Below are positions 1-7,482 of a stretch of DNA of 33,088 nt, in pieces. The position numbers were made by a program, and so were the translations under genes. Positions within the stretch are counted from its first letter, which is position 1. Each line of letters begins with the position of its first letter. This DNA is from a virus: positions 1 through 33,088 of the IMG/VR virus record IMGVR_UViG_3300010413_002165. One strand, written 5' to 3'. The notes beneath the pieces were generated by a model. It was not told where the DNA came from, made no database searches, and saw only the letters and a program-made list of their open reading frames with translations.

Positions 1-645
1 TCTAGCAGCTCTTCTTCTGCTACTCCCCTATCTAGCAGTAGTTCCTCTGAGAGCAGCTCCTCTAGCAGTTCTAGCTCTAGTTCTAGTGAGTCTAGTTCCA
101 GCAGCAGCTCTAGCAAATCTAGTAGTAGTTCTAGCTCCAGTATATCTAGCTCCAGTAGCAGTAGCTCAGAATCCTCTAGCAGTTCTAGTTCTAGCAGGTC
201 GTCCAGCAGTTCTAGCTCTAGCGAATCCAGCAGCTCTTCTAGCAGTTCGCTATCTAGTAGCTCTAGTAGCTCCTCAGAGTCTAGCAGTAGCAGCAGCTCC
301 TCAGAGTCTAGCAGTAGCAGCAGCTCCTCAGAGTCTAGCAGCTCTTCTAGTAGCTCACTATCTAGTAGCTCCTCTAGTAGTAGTGAATCCAGTAGTAGCT
401 CTAGCAGTTCACTATCTAGCAGTAGTAGCAGCTCTGAATCTTCCAGCAGCTCAAAATCCAGCAGCTCCAGCTCAGAGTCCTCAAGCTCTTCTTCCTTGAG
501 CAGTTCTAGCTCTGTGGGTGCTGCTGTGCCTATAATAGTATTTTTTACTAAGAGTGTCACATTCAACTTTGTTACTAAGAGCAGACCATGTGGGTTAATT
601 ACTGAAGAAACAGATTTGAGTTTTACCACTAAGACTCCAGGGTAG
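1..645 (+). CDS. Serine-rich Ser8-X repeat protein, C-terminal part (5' end outside window)
   Basis: The frame starting at base 1 is open to TAG at 643-645 and gives 214 residues with no start in the window. Codons 1-171 are almost pure serine. Between codons 31 and 138 the pattern is eight serines then one other residue (K, I, E, R, E, L, E, E, E, L, E, L), twelve times in a row, with looser spacing on both sides. Serine codons TCN and AGY are mixed freely, so selection acts on the protein. The 43-residue tail from codon 172 holds three related motifs, FFTKS, FVTKS and FTTKT, and a single Cys. No enzyme domain is visible. By position before the head genes it is probably a virion stalk, fibre or appendage. 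Dense Ser tracts are typical O-glycosylation targets, and a glycosyltransferase cassette lies 8 kb downstream, but that link is inference. Confidence 0.8.
   Translation, partial: SSSSSSATPLSSSSSSESSSSSSSSSSSSESSSSSSSSKSSSSSSSSISSSSSSSSESSSSSSSSRSSSSSSSSESSSSSSSSLSSSSSSSSESSSSSSSSESSSSSSSSESSSSSSSSLSSSSSSSSESSSSSSSSLSSSSSSSESSSSSKSSSSSSESSSSSSLSSSSSVGAAVPIIVFFTKSVTFNFVTKSRPCGLITEETDLSFTTKTPG
91..414 (+). repeat. Ser8-X nonapeptide-coding repeat, 12 units of 27 nt
   Basis: Twelve consecutive 27-nt units each encode eight Ser and one variable residue, at codons 39, 48, 57, 66, 75, 84, 93, 102, 111, 120, 129 and 138. The DNA of most units differs by synonymous TCN/AGY changes while the nine-residue period is exact. 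Confidence 0.9.
271..341 (+). repeat. 27-bp near-identical tandem repeat inside the Ser-rich gene
   Basis: The unit beginning TCCTCAGAGTCTAGCAG starts at 271, 298 and 325. The first two copies are identical over 27 nt and the third matches over 17 nt. This contrasts with the scrambled codons of the other Ser8-X units and suggests a recent in-frame expansion. Confidence 0.8.
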
Positions 646-656
646 GAGAGTGAGAG

Positions 657-1010
657 ATGCCGAATATTCAGGGAAACAAGAAAATAGAGATCCAGCCCAA
701 TGATGACAAGAAGGCATATGGATTCACCGTAACTGTTTGTAGTGCCATTGGAGCCGATGATGGATTTCTTCCATACGGGAGGACTATATCAAGCTATACA
801 CTCAAAGCATACAAATACGATGAGACTGGAACTGATGCTTCTGCTGATCTTATTGATTCCAGTAGCAGATCAAATTTCGTTATAACAGTGAGTCTTCAAT
901 GGCCCACCACTAATGGGGCTGGTAGGTACAGGTTGACTTTCGTTTTGACGTTAGATGATGGATCTAAGCATGAATTTGACTATGGGCGTGTTTATTGCAG
1001 AGATCGCTAA
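657..1010 (+). CDS. Small beta-rich protein of unknown function, probable virion component
   Basis: 117 residues from ATG 657, preceded by a purine-rich GGAGAGTGAGAG stretch, with the TAA overlapping the next start as TAATG. The sequence is rich in alternating hydrophobic and polar residues (GFTVTVCSAIG, FVITVSLQW, YRLTFVLTLDDG), which fits a single immunoglobulin-like or other beta-sandwich domain. There is no signal peptide and no membrane segment. I do not recognise a family. It follows the Ser-rich repeat protein with a 12-nt gap, so the two were probably co-transcribed and may belong to the same appendage, for example as a cap or attachment domain. That role is inference from position only. 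Confidence 0.6.
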   Translation: MPNIQGNKKIEIQPNDDKKAYGFTVTVCSAIGADDGFLPYGRTISSYTLKAYKYDETGTDASADLIDSSSRSNFVITVSLQWPTTNGAGRYRLTFVLTLDDGSKHEFDYGRVYCRDR

Positions 1011-1723
1011 TGGTTTCTATAGTTATAGCAAAATGGTGTGGTAGTTGTGGGCAAATGAAGTCTTTCCAGGATTTCTACCTCTCTAAGAATAGGAAAGATG
1101 GGTTGCATACGTGGTGTAAAGAATGTCATAAAGCCTATGGTAGGGAGTACCACTTAACTAGGACGTATACGGAGGCGCAGAGAGAAGCTAGAAGAGCTAA
1201 AGATAAGGAGAGGTATTACAGGATTAAGGGTACTCCTGAATATGTAGATTATAAGAGAGATTACCAGAGAAGATATATAAAGACTGATAGGGCTAAAGTC
1301 GTTAGGAAGAGAGTCAATAAGAGGTGGAGAGAGGCCAATAGAGAATTATGCCTTAAGAGGGGTAGGAAATACTATAGAGATAACATTGAAGTCCGTAGGC
1401 AAGCTAGGAGGGATTACTATTATAGCAACAAGGGAATTTGTCTTGAAGGGGTGAGGAGGAGGAAGAGTAGAAAACTAGCCGCTGAAGGTTCATTCACGGA
1501 AAGGGAATTTGTGAGGATATACAATTTGTACGGATGCAAGTGTTTGGCGTGTGATGATACTGTCTCTTATGGAGAAATAACCAGGGACCATATTGTTCCT
1601 CTTGTGCATGGAGGTCCTGATTTTATAGATAATATACAACCGCTGTGTCTGAGTTGTAATCTTAGTAAAGGAACCCAAAGTGTTGACTATAGACCTTTTA
1701 TTTTGACGTTCAATACCAAGTAG
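1010..1723 (+). CDS. HNH homing endonuclease with N-terminal zinc ribbon
   Basis: 237 residues from ATG 1010, which overlaps the previous stop as TAATG; an upstream TTG at 995 is possible but not needed. The N-terminus has a CGSC...WCKEC zinc ribbon of the kind common in phage HNH proteins (CxxC, about 20 residues, CxxC). The middle is a long Arg/Lys/Tyr-rich region that probably contacts DNA. The C-terminus holds the HNH core: CLAC, then RDHIVPLVHGG with the catalytic His, then DNIQPLCLSCN completing the zinc site. Proteins of this type are free-standing homing endonucleases that nick or cut DNA to spread their own gene. It sits between two structural genes and is not inside a recognisable intron. 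Its target is unknown. Confidence 0.9.
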   Translation: MVSIVIAKWCGSCGQMKSFQDFYLSKNRKDGLHTWCKECHKAYGREYHLTRTYTEAQREARRAKDKERYYRIKGTPEYVDYKRDYQRRYIKTDRAKVVRKRVNKRWREANRELCLKRGRKYYRDNIEVRRQARRDYYYSNKGICLEGVRRRKSRKLAAEGSFTEREFVRIYNLYGCKCLACDDTVSYGEITRDHIVPLVHGGPDFIDNIQPLCLSCNLSKGTQSVDYRPFILTFNTK

Positions 1724-1788
1724 AGAGCTATTCTTAGAGGTTTTTTAGGTAGTAGTTTTGGACATTGGCAACATTGTAGAAATTATTC

Positions 1789-1817
1789 TTGACAGTAGTG
1801 AGCGAGGTAACTAGAAT
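1789..1817 (+). promoter_or_regulatory. Candidate sigma70-type promoter upstream of the head gene block
   Basis: A perfect TTGACA at 1789-1794 is followed after exactly 17 nt by TAGAAT at 1812-1817. It lies in the 111-nt gap between the HNH gene and the head operon. The predicted start near 1824 would fall at the GAGGAGG ribosome site (1824-1830), leaving almost no leader, which counts against it. The rest of the gap shows nothing else I recognise. Confidence 0.4.
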
Positions 1818-1834
1818 TCCTACGAGGAGGATTT

Positions 1835-2161
1835 ATGCGAGATCAGAACGCTAGAGTGGAAATAGAAGTCTTGAAGACAGAGATTCGTGAACTGAAGAGA
1901 AGACTGGAGATAGTAGAAAGCCACAGGATTTCAGACAATGGGTCAGTCTATAACCTCAAAGATTTGGAAGCTCGCTTTAGAACCCTAGTGAAAGAGCTAG
2001 GGTTTTCTTTTGATGACGGGGTTTTTGATAGAGATATAAAAGACCCTAATAGCTCTCTATTTAGAATTCAACTTCAAGTTGCTGCATTGGTTACTGCATT
2101 GGGACTAGAAGAAGCGTATAAAGAAGGCAAACTTGTCTATAGAGAGTCTAGGAGTAAATAG
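1835..2161 (+). CDS. Small coiled-coil protein of unknown function
   Basis: 108 residues from ATG 1835 behind a strong GAGGAGG (1824-1830). Residues 6-30 (VEIEVLKTEIRELKRRLEIV) have clear heptad spacing of Val, Leu and Ile and should form a parallel coiled coil. The rest is a mixed helical domain with no recognisable motif. It is followed after 2 nt by the portal gene, so it belongs to the head operon. Small coiled-coil proteins in this place can be scaffold-like or terminase-associated, but the sequence does not decide this. Confidence 0.65.
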   Translation: MRDQNARVEIEVLKTEIRELKRRLEIVESHRISDNGSVYNLKDLEARFRTLVKELGFSFDDGVFDRDIKDPNSSLFRIQLQVAALVTALGLEEAYKEGKLVYRESRSK

Positions 2162-2163
2162 AG

Positions 2164-3810
2164 ATGTCTACAATAAGAGGATCTTCTATATCTTTAGCTG
2201 ATACTAGTTTGATGACTGCTCCACCATCTTCTATCTCTGGGAAGTCATGGGCAGAGTTGGAGACCTTTTTTGCAAGGGAGCGGCAGGATACTGGAAGGGA
2301 CTACAAGAAGGATGTTAGAAAGCAGATAAAGGAGTATAGAAGTTGGGTGTTTAGCGCAGTGGATTGTATCTCTGATCGCTTCTCTTCAGTCGATTTCAAC
2401 TTCTATCGTACAGATAATAAGCAGGAGTTACTCCCTAGCAGTCCCTACTACAAAGCCATAACTAAGCCTATCCTTTATCCAAATAACTACATGACGTTCA
2501 GTTTTATCAAAGCTTGGTGCCAAGTTCAGTTGGACCTATGTGGCAAAGCAGCCATTTTGAAAGTAAGAAATAAGCTGGGGAAAGTGTGGGAACTATGGCC
2601 TTTGGATATGAACCAGTATCATGGTATAAATGGCCCTGAAAATAACCCTCTAAAACCCCCCAACGGGTTTAAATTCAGAATTGAGGACGAGTTATACATT
2701 TTTCCTATAGAGAATATAATTTGGTTGCGATATCCCCACCCAGAGAGTTTATGGGATGGGTTTTCACCCATTCAATCCCAGGCGTATGCTACTGATATAG
2801 ATTACTACCTAGAAGTGTACGAGAGAGGATTCTTCAAGAATTCTGCTAGGGTGGACTTTATTTTGGAACATGAGGGAAACCTTGACGAGGAAGGTGCTAC
2901 CAGGCTTAAAGACCAATGGGTTAAAGCGTATGGTGGATACGACAGATCGTATCAACCAGTGGTGGCATCTGGTGGGCTGAAGGTAGTTCCTATAACTATG
3001 AGCAACAAAGACTTCCAGTTCATAGAGACTGCCAAATGGACTAAGGAGAAGATCCTATCTGCCTATAGAGTACCTGAAGGTAAACTAGGTTTGTTTGAAG
3101 ATATCAATAGGGCCAACCAAAAAGGTATAGATATTGCGTTCAACGAGGAAGCTATTGCCCCCAGGTGTAAGCTGTGGGATGTGGAGATTACTAAGCAGCT
3201 CATATGGGAATTTACCAACTTAGTTGAGATGAAGCACGATAACCCAGTTCCTAGAGATAGGGAGATGGATCTAAAAGAGCTAGAGCTAAGGGGCAACGGA
3301 GTTCCTATAAATACTCCCAACGAATTGCGTGTTTGGTGGGATGGTAGGAAGCCTGTAGAAGGAGGAGATGTGATCCTCATTGACAACAAGCTGATCCCTC
3401 TAGGGATGGCTGGCGAGATAGAAGATCCAGAAGGTGGTGGAGATCGGCCTGGGTCTGGTTCGGATGATCCTGAGTATGATCCTGAGAATGATCCTGGTGG
3501 GGATGAGTCAGACAAGGCAGTTACTGTAGTTATGGAGAGGGCTATACGCCAGATTGTGGTTGACTACGATAAGGCTCTAGCTAATACAAACGGGTGGTCC
3601 TACGATAAAGCTGAGGAATATGCCCAGAAGAGACTAGAACGTACATCGTTGGGTAAGGAAGTAAAAAGTCTGTATGTAGATAGTATCAAGGATGGTTTGA
3701 GTAGGAATAGTTTTAGGGACAGGTTGCTGAAATTTTTGGCTGGAAAAGTGTATAGGCGAGTTCGGAAATCAGAAAACAATACGGTAAAGGTTCCTACAGA
3801 TAAGGAGTAG
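2164..3810 (+). CDS. Portal protein, HK97 family
   Basis: 548 residues from ATG 2164. The core follows the HK97-type portal pattern: an N-terminal stretch with SWVFSAVDCISDRFSSVDF, a central segment with LWPLDMNQYHG and IIWLRYPHPESLWDGFSPIQ, then the clip and stem region including DFQFIETAKWTKEKILSAYRVP. Portals form the dodecameric ring at one capsid vertex through which DNA is packaged and to which the connector binds. From about residue 418 an acidic Gly/Asp/Pro linker (EDPEGGGDRPGSGSDDPEYD and onward) leads to an extra helical C-terminal domain of about 95 residues that ordinary HK97 portals lack. The gene is followed at once by the protease and capsid genes, the standard order. Confidence 0.92.
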   Translation: MSTIRGSSISLADTSLMTAPPSSISGKSWAELETFFARERQDTGRDYKKDVRKQIKEYRSWVFSAVDCISDRFSSVDFNFYRTDNKQELLPSSPYYKAITKPILYPNNYMTFSFIKAWCQVQLDLCGKAAILKVRNKLGKVWELWPLDMNQYHGINGPENNPLKPPNGFKFRIEDELYIFPIENIIWLRYPHPESLWDGFSPIQSQAYATDIDYYLEVYERGFFKNSARVDFILEHEGNLDEEGATRLKDQWVKAYGGYDRSYQPVVASGGLKVVPITMSNKDFQFIETAKWTKEKILSAYRVPEGKLGLFEDINRANQKGIDIAFNEEAIAPRCKLWDVEITKQLIWEFTNLVEMKHDNPVPRDREMDLKELELRGNGVPINTPNELRVWWDGRKPVEGGDVILIDNKLIPLGMAGEIEDPEGGGDRPGSGSDDPEYDPENDPGGDESDKAVTVVMERAIRQIVVDYDKALANTNGWSYDKAEEYAQKRLERTSLGKEVKSLYVDSIKDGLSRNSFRDRLLKFLAGKVYRRVRKSENNTVKVPTDKE

Positions 3811-3814
3811 GCAA

Positions 3815-5371
3815 ATGGCTTATAAAATTATGCAGAAGGGGAGGGATGGGGTTCTTAAGGAAGTTGTCCTTCGTGGCGAAACTGTTATGGGTTCTGATTT
3901 TGATCCAGGGGATGTGGAGCTAAAGCAGTTTGATGATGAGGAGAGGTCATTTACTGCCATAGGCAGTACGGGGAACCCTGACAGGATGGAGGATATTGTA
4001 GACCACAAAGGGTGGGTCTTAGACAACTTCATCAAGAATCCAGTGGGTATGTGGGCGCATGATTACAAGCAGCTACCTATCTTCAGAGTTCCTGAGATAG
4101 AAGTGAAGCCCAGGACAAAGAAGATGATCTTTCGTGCTGTCTTCGATGATCATGAGTTTGCGGATACTGTGTACCAGAGCTACAAGAAAAAGTTTATGAA
4201 AGGTTTTTCTGTAGGATTTCTACCGTTGGAATACGAGATGCGTAGTAGAGATGAGATGACAGATGAAGAAAAAGCCAGGGCTGGTTTTTGGGGCGGTATG
4301 CATTTCAAGAAGCAGGAGCTTCTAGAGATGAGCGCTGCTCCTATTCCCATGCATCCAGAAGCCTTGGCTGACATTAAGGCTATGGGCATCCCTACTGATG
4401 TAGAAGCCAAATGCCTGTTCCCTGCTATTAAAACCACCATGCCTGATGGGGGTCAGTGGTTCCCCATAGAAGATCCAAGCAAGTTTATGGATTTTGTCTC
4501 TTATAAACTTGGGGATGGGGTGAGAACAATAAATGGCAGGGAAATGGCTAGAGAAGACGGGGCTTCAGTTTCCTCCATAGCCAAAGTCGTTGGATATATT
4601 TTTCCAGCAGATTTTGAAGAGGAGAGGATAGCAGTATGGCTATCCAAGAGTGGGTTGTCCGACAATAGGATAAACACTTTGGTAGGAACCTCTACTGGCA
4701 ATTCCGTAGGACTAGAAATAGGAGAAGATGGGGAGTTTAAATTAAATCTAGATGGCGCTAGTATAACCTCAGCATCAACAGATGCTGAACCTTCTGGGGA
4801 TTTTAATACACCCAGTACAGACGTAGAGGTTCCTACCACTACTGCTAGCACAGATGATACTGAGGACAATGTAGAAGAAGTTGTTGACAATGTGGAAGAT
4901 GTATTGGTAAAGATAAGGGAACCTGAGAGTATAGTCCTAGAGGAGGGTGCTCTTATAATCAACACTGAGCTAGGACAGATTACTTTCGATGTGGAAAAGT
5001 TGAAAGAGTTCGGTATAGAAATAGGCAAAGAGGTACTTCTTAACGTGGCTGATAGAGACAGATTTGAAAAGGCTATATACACTATAGCCACACTGCTAGA
5101 GAAGAACTATAAGCTAGAACCCGTTCCTGAACTAGATGTTCAGCCTGACGAGGAAGAGACAGTTCTTGCTGATGTTGGATTGGTGCTTGAATCTATTCGT
5201 GATGAAGCTGCTACTGCTACTGAAATTGTGTTAGATGACGGAGTTATCGTGGATGCTGACAGTGACGAATTTTCAGATATAATATCTGAAGTCCTTACGG
5301 AGCAACTGGGGGCTGCTGTAGGAGATGTAGTTAAACGCAAGATGCGAGAAGCCTCTGGTAATCTGGAGTAA
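3815..5371 (+). CDS. Prohead maturation protease (peptidase S78/HK97 gp4-like) with long acidic C-terminal extension
   Basis: 518 residues from ATG 3815 with GGAG upstream. The N-terminal 200 residues match the HK97-type prohead protease: GSTGNPDRMEDIVDHKGW, then MWAHD with candidate catalytic His82, and MKGFSVGF with candidate nucleophile Ser132. This enzyme cleaves the capsid delta domain inside the procapsid and then itself. Typical family members are about 200 residues, so the remaining 320 are unusual. They include an acidic Thr/Ser/Glu/Asp-rich linker around residues 320-365 and Glu/Val-rich helices to the end. Since the capsid delta domain here looks short, the extension may supply scaffolding function, as protease-scaffold fusions do in other phages; that is inference. 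Confidence 0.88.
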   Translation: MAYKIMQKGRDGVLKEVVLRGETVMGSDFDPGDVELKQFDDEERSFTAIGSTGNPDRMEDIVDHKGWVLDNFIKNPVGMWAHDYKQLPIFRVPEIEVKPRTKKMIFRAVFDDHEFADTVYQSYKKKFMKGFSVGFLPLEYEMRSRDEMTDEEKARAGFWGGMHFKKQELLEMSAAPIPMHPEALADIKAMGIPTDVEAKCLFPAIKTTMPDGGQWFPIEDPSKFMDFVSYKLGDGVRTINGREMAREDGASVSSIAKVVGYIFPADFEEERIAVWLSKSGLSDNRINTLVGTSTGNSVGLEIGEDGEFKLNLDGASITSASTDAEPSGDFNTPSTDVEVPTTTASTDDTEDNVEEVVDNVEDVLVKIREPESIVLEEGALIINTELGQITFDVEKLKEFGIEIGKEVLLNVADRDRFEKAIYTIATLLEKNYKLEPVPELDVQPDEEETVLADVGLVLESIRDEAATATEIVLDDGVIVDADSDEFSDIISEVLTEQLGAAVGDVVKRKMREASGNLE

Positions 5372-5385
5372 AGGAGGGGTTCTGT

Positions 5386-5794
5386 ATGGATCGTGAAAAA
5401 ATTAAGACTATCCTCAATGAGCTTATTGGGGGACAGTTGGGAGCTATGGTAGCTGCTGATGATTCTCCACTCAGGAAGGTCATAGACAGTGCTATTGCAA
5501 ATGCGGTAAGTGAGCTTCAGGAGACGTTAGCTGCTACCCCTACTCTTGGTCAGCCGAGTGGCACTACAAGCGACCAGATGGTTCGGGAAATGCTACCCAT
5601 GTCAAGGAGTATGGGCGGTCAGATGATTGCCACTCCTCAGGGGTCTATCCTGGATCTCAGTAGGAAACACGCTCCCTGGATACGGTGCTCTGAGGAAGTG
5701 GCTGCATGGGCTAGAGACTTTAGCCAGCTCCTGGCTAGCAAGGGTACTAAGGTAGGGAAGACTCTTCAGGAGTCAACTGATCCCCAAGGCGGGT
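5386..5794 (+). CDS. Major capsid protein (HK97 fold), exon 1
   Basis: Exon 1 starts at ATG 5386 behind AAGGAGGGG and encodes residues 1-136 plus the first base of codon 137. It holds a helical N-terminal region of about 100 residues (the delta or scaffold domain in this family) and the approach to the N-arm, ending QESTDPQGG. Without splicing the frame runs on to a stop at 5839-5841 and gives a useless 151-residue product. Joining base 5794 to 6587 restores GGYLVPEEF, the conserved start of the HK97-type capsid domain. The joined protein is 428 residues, normal for the family. Confidence 0.9.
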
Positions 5795-6586
5795 ATGAAC
5801 TAGATATGGCTGATGGCTATGAGATAGCCAAGGCAGCTTAAAGGGACACTAGATGCCCACCATAAACCATACTTCGTTGCTGGAAACTCCTAAAGACCTT
5901 GCTACTACTAAGGTGACAATGCAAGGTATGAGTCCCAAGGAGGACAAAATGGACAATCAGCAGGCGACTCTAGCCGAGATAGCGTGGTTGGCAGGATTCA
6001 TTGACGGTGATGGATATATAGGGATAGTGAAAAACAATAATTATAAGACCCAAAGGATTGATAATGGAGCTACTGCAATGATGCATATCTCAAATTGTGA
6101 TGAGAAGATAATTCTCAAAGCTAGAGATATCATGCGGAAGCTGGGTCTCAATCCATATATCCGTTCATATAATGCTAAGAAGAGAGGTAACAGAGATCAT
6201 TACAGAGTGCAGGTAAAGCACATGAGAAAGATGATCAAATTGCTCACTCCTCTTCTTCCTTATCTATCTGGTGATAAGCAGAAGAGGGCTGAGTTAGTGC
6301 TAGAGTTCTGTGAGTCTAGGTTGAATCAAGAACCTAGTCCTATGCCCAAGATAGATGGTGCTGGCAGATTAAACTCTGGTACTTGTAAACCTCTCACATA
6401 CCGTCAATTGGAGATCCTGGATGAGTGTGGAAGGCTATCTGCTAGAGGGGCTTCATCGACTGCACGTATGGCAGCTCGTAAGAAAAGCGAAATCCGTTTG
6501 GAGAGAGCAGTACATCATTATCTCAACGGACAGCCTAGTAGAGCTGAAGATACAGTCAGGCTTTAGGCGAAAGCTTAGAGGTTATG
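5795..6586 (+). ncRNA. Group I self-splicing intron interrupting the major capsid gene
   Basis: The exon end GGCGGGT (5788-5794) pairs with GCCCACC (5855-5861), including the required U-G wobble at the splice site, to form P1. CTAGAT (5849-5854), directly 5' of that guide, pairs with the 3' exon start ATTTAG (6587-6592) to form P10. The intron ends in G (6586). Core elements are visible: TGCTGGAAACTCCTAAAGAC at 5878-5897 (P4/P5 region), GACTG (6458-6462) pairing with CAGTC (6553-6557) as P7, and AAGATA (6547-6552) just before the latter as J8/7. The P1 loop is enlarged by a hairpin, GGCTAT/ATAGCC (5815-5829). Splicing restores the capsid frame exactly. Length is 792 nt, including the endonuclease gene. 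Confidence 0.9.
5949..6566 (+). CDS. Intron-encoded LAGLIDADG homing endonuclease
   Basis: 205 residues from ATG 5949, chosen because AAGGAGG (5937-5943) lies 5 nt upstream; an in-frame ATG at 5853 has no such site and falls in P1. One LAGLIDADG motif is present, LAGFIDGDG at residues 14-22 with the catalytic acid, so the enzyme probably acts as a homodimer. The body (HISNCDEKIILKARDIMRKL, then KLLTPLLPYLSGDKQKRAEL) fits a single-motif family member. It would cut intron-free capsid genes and so spread the intron. The C-terminal part, from about residue 150, is encoded by the ribozyme 3' core itself, and the stop lies 20 nt before the 3' splice site. Confidence 0.9.
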   Translation: MDNQQATLAEIAWLAGFIDGDGYIGIVKNNNYKTQRIDNGATAMMHISNCDEKIILKARDIMRKLGLNPYIRSYNAKKRGNRDHYRVQVKHMRKMIKLLTPLLPYLSGDKQKRAELVLEFCESRLNQEPSPMPKIDGAGRLNSGTCKPLTYRQLEILDECGRLSARGASSTARMAARKKSEIRLERAVHHYLNGQPSRAEDTVRL

Positions 6587-7464
6587 ATTTAGTCCCTGAG
6601 GAATTTCGTGCCACCCTATTGATGTACGATGCCGAGCCAGCAGTAGTGTGGCCCAGAGCTACCATTTGGCCTATGACTACAGATAAGCTGGGAATGCCCA
6701 AGTTGGCCCAGCGCCCCGATGGTATAGCTGGTGATGACTATGACCACCACGCAGGGGTAATTTTCACCTGGACAGAGGAAGGTGGCACCAAGACTGAGAC
6801 GGAACCCACTTTTGAGTTCATTGAACTGATTGCTCATGAATTGAGTGGCTACACTGCTCTCACCAACATCCTTATCTCTGACAGTGTTATCAACATTATG
6901 AACTTCCTTACTGCTCTTTTCCGCTCAGCGTGGATTTGGCAGACCGATAAGGAATTCATCAGAGGTGATGGTGCCAACAAGCCTCTAGGTATCGTAAGTG
7001 ATCCCCTTGTTCTTACCGTGAATCGGCAGACTGCTGGTACAGTTACCTTCACCGATGTCAATGCTATGAGAACTATGCTTCCTAGCGTTTTTGATGCTGG
7101 GGCAGTGTGGTTGCTCAACAAGCAGGTCGAGGGCGCTCTCAGGAATGAGAGAGATACTGGTAATGCTCTCCTCCTGCAGGAGTTCTATAGCAATCTGGCT
7201 GATGGGTACGTCCCGCAGATGCTTGGCTATCCTGTCATTAGAGCTGATGGGAAGACTTACCCGATGGGAACCAAGGGTGATGTCATTTTGGCTAATCTGC
7301 GTTACTACTATGTCGGTGATCGGCAGAACTTTACCATGGATAGCAGCACTCACTATCTCTTCCGCAGCAACAAGACTGCGGTGCGGGTGAGTGGTCGTTT
7401 GGATGGGCAGTGCTCTATTCCTGAAGCCTTCGTTGTCCTAGACGATGTTGCTACCGCTAGCTAA
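6587..7464 (+). CDS. Major capsid protein (HK97 fold), exon 2
   Basis: Exon 2 supplies the last two bases of codon 137 and residues 138-428. It begins LVPEEFRATLLMYDAE after the Tyr made at the junction and carries the usual order of HK97-type capsid domains. There is a strand around ATIWPMTTDKLGMPKL, an extended acidic stretch (TWTEEGGTKTETEPTFEFIE), the spine-helix region (SVINIMNFLTALFRSAWIW), then GDGANKPLGIV, a typical capsid motif, and a C-terminal beta-rich A-domain ending FVVLDDVATAS. It forms the shell hexamers and pentamers. Codon use is slightly richer in GC and C-ending codons than the glycan genes, as expected for a highly expressed product. Confidence 0.92.
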
Positions 7465-7482
7465 TAAGGGGGGTGAATAACC

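Noticed and set aside
86-499. Ala/Val/Leu-rich open frame inside the Ser-rich region
   Set aside because: It is the +2 reading of the Ser codons, with no ribosome site. Frame 1 is open from the window start and shows a strict protein-level period.
3063-5340. Long open frames on the minus strand under portal and protease
   Set aside because: Ser/Thr/Ile-rich antisense shadows of acidic coding sequence, with no ribosome sites or motifs.
5386-7464. Intein rather than intron in the capsid gene
   Set aside because: The frame stops at 5839-5841 and the endonuclease has its own ribosome site and stop. Splice-site pairings and the terminal G fit a group I intron.
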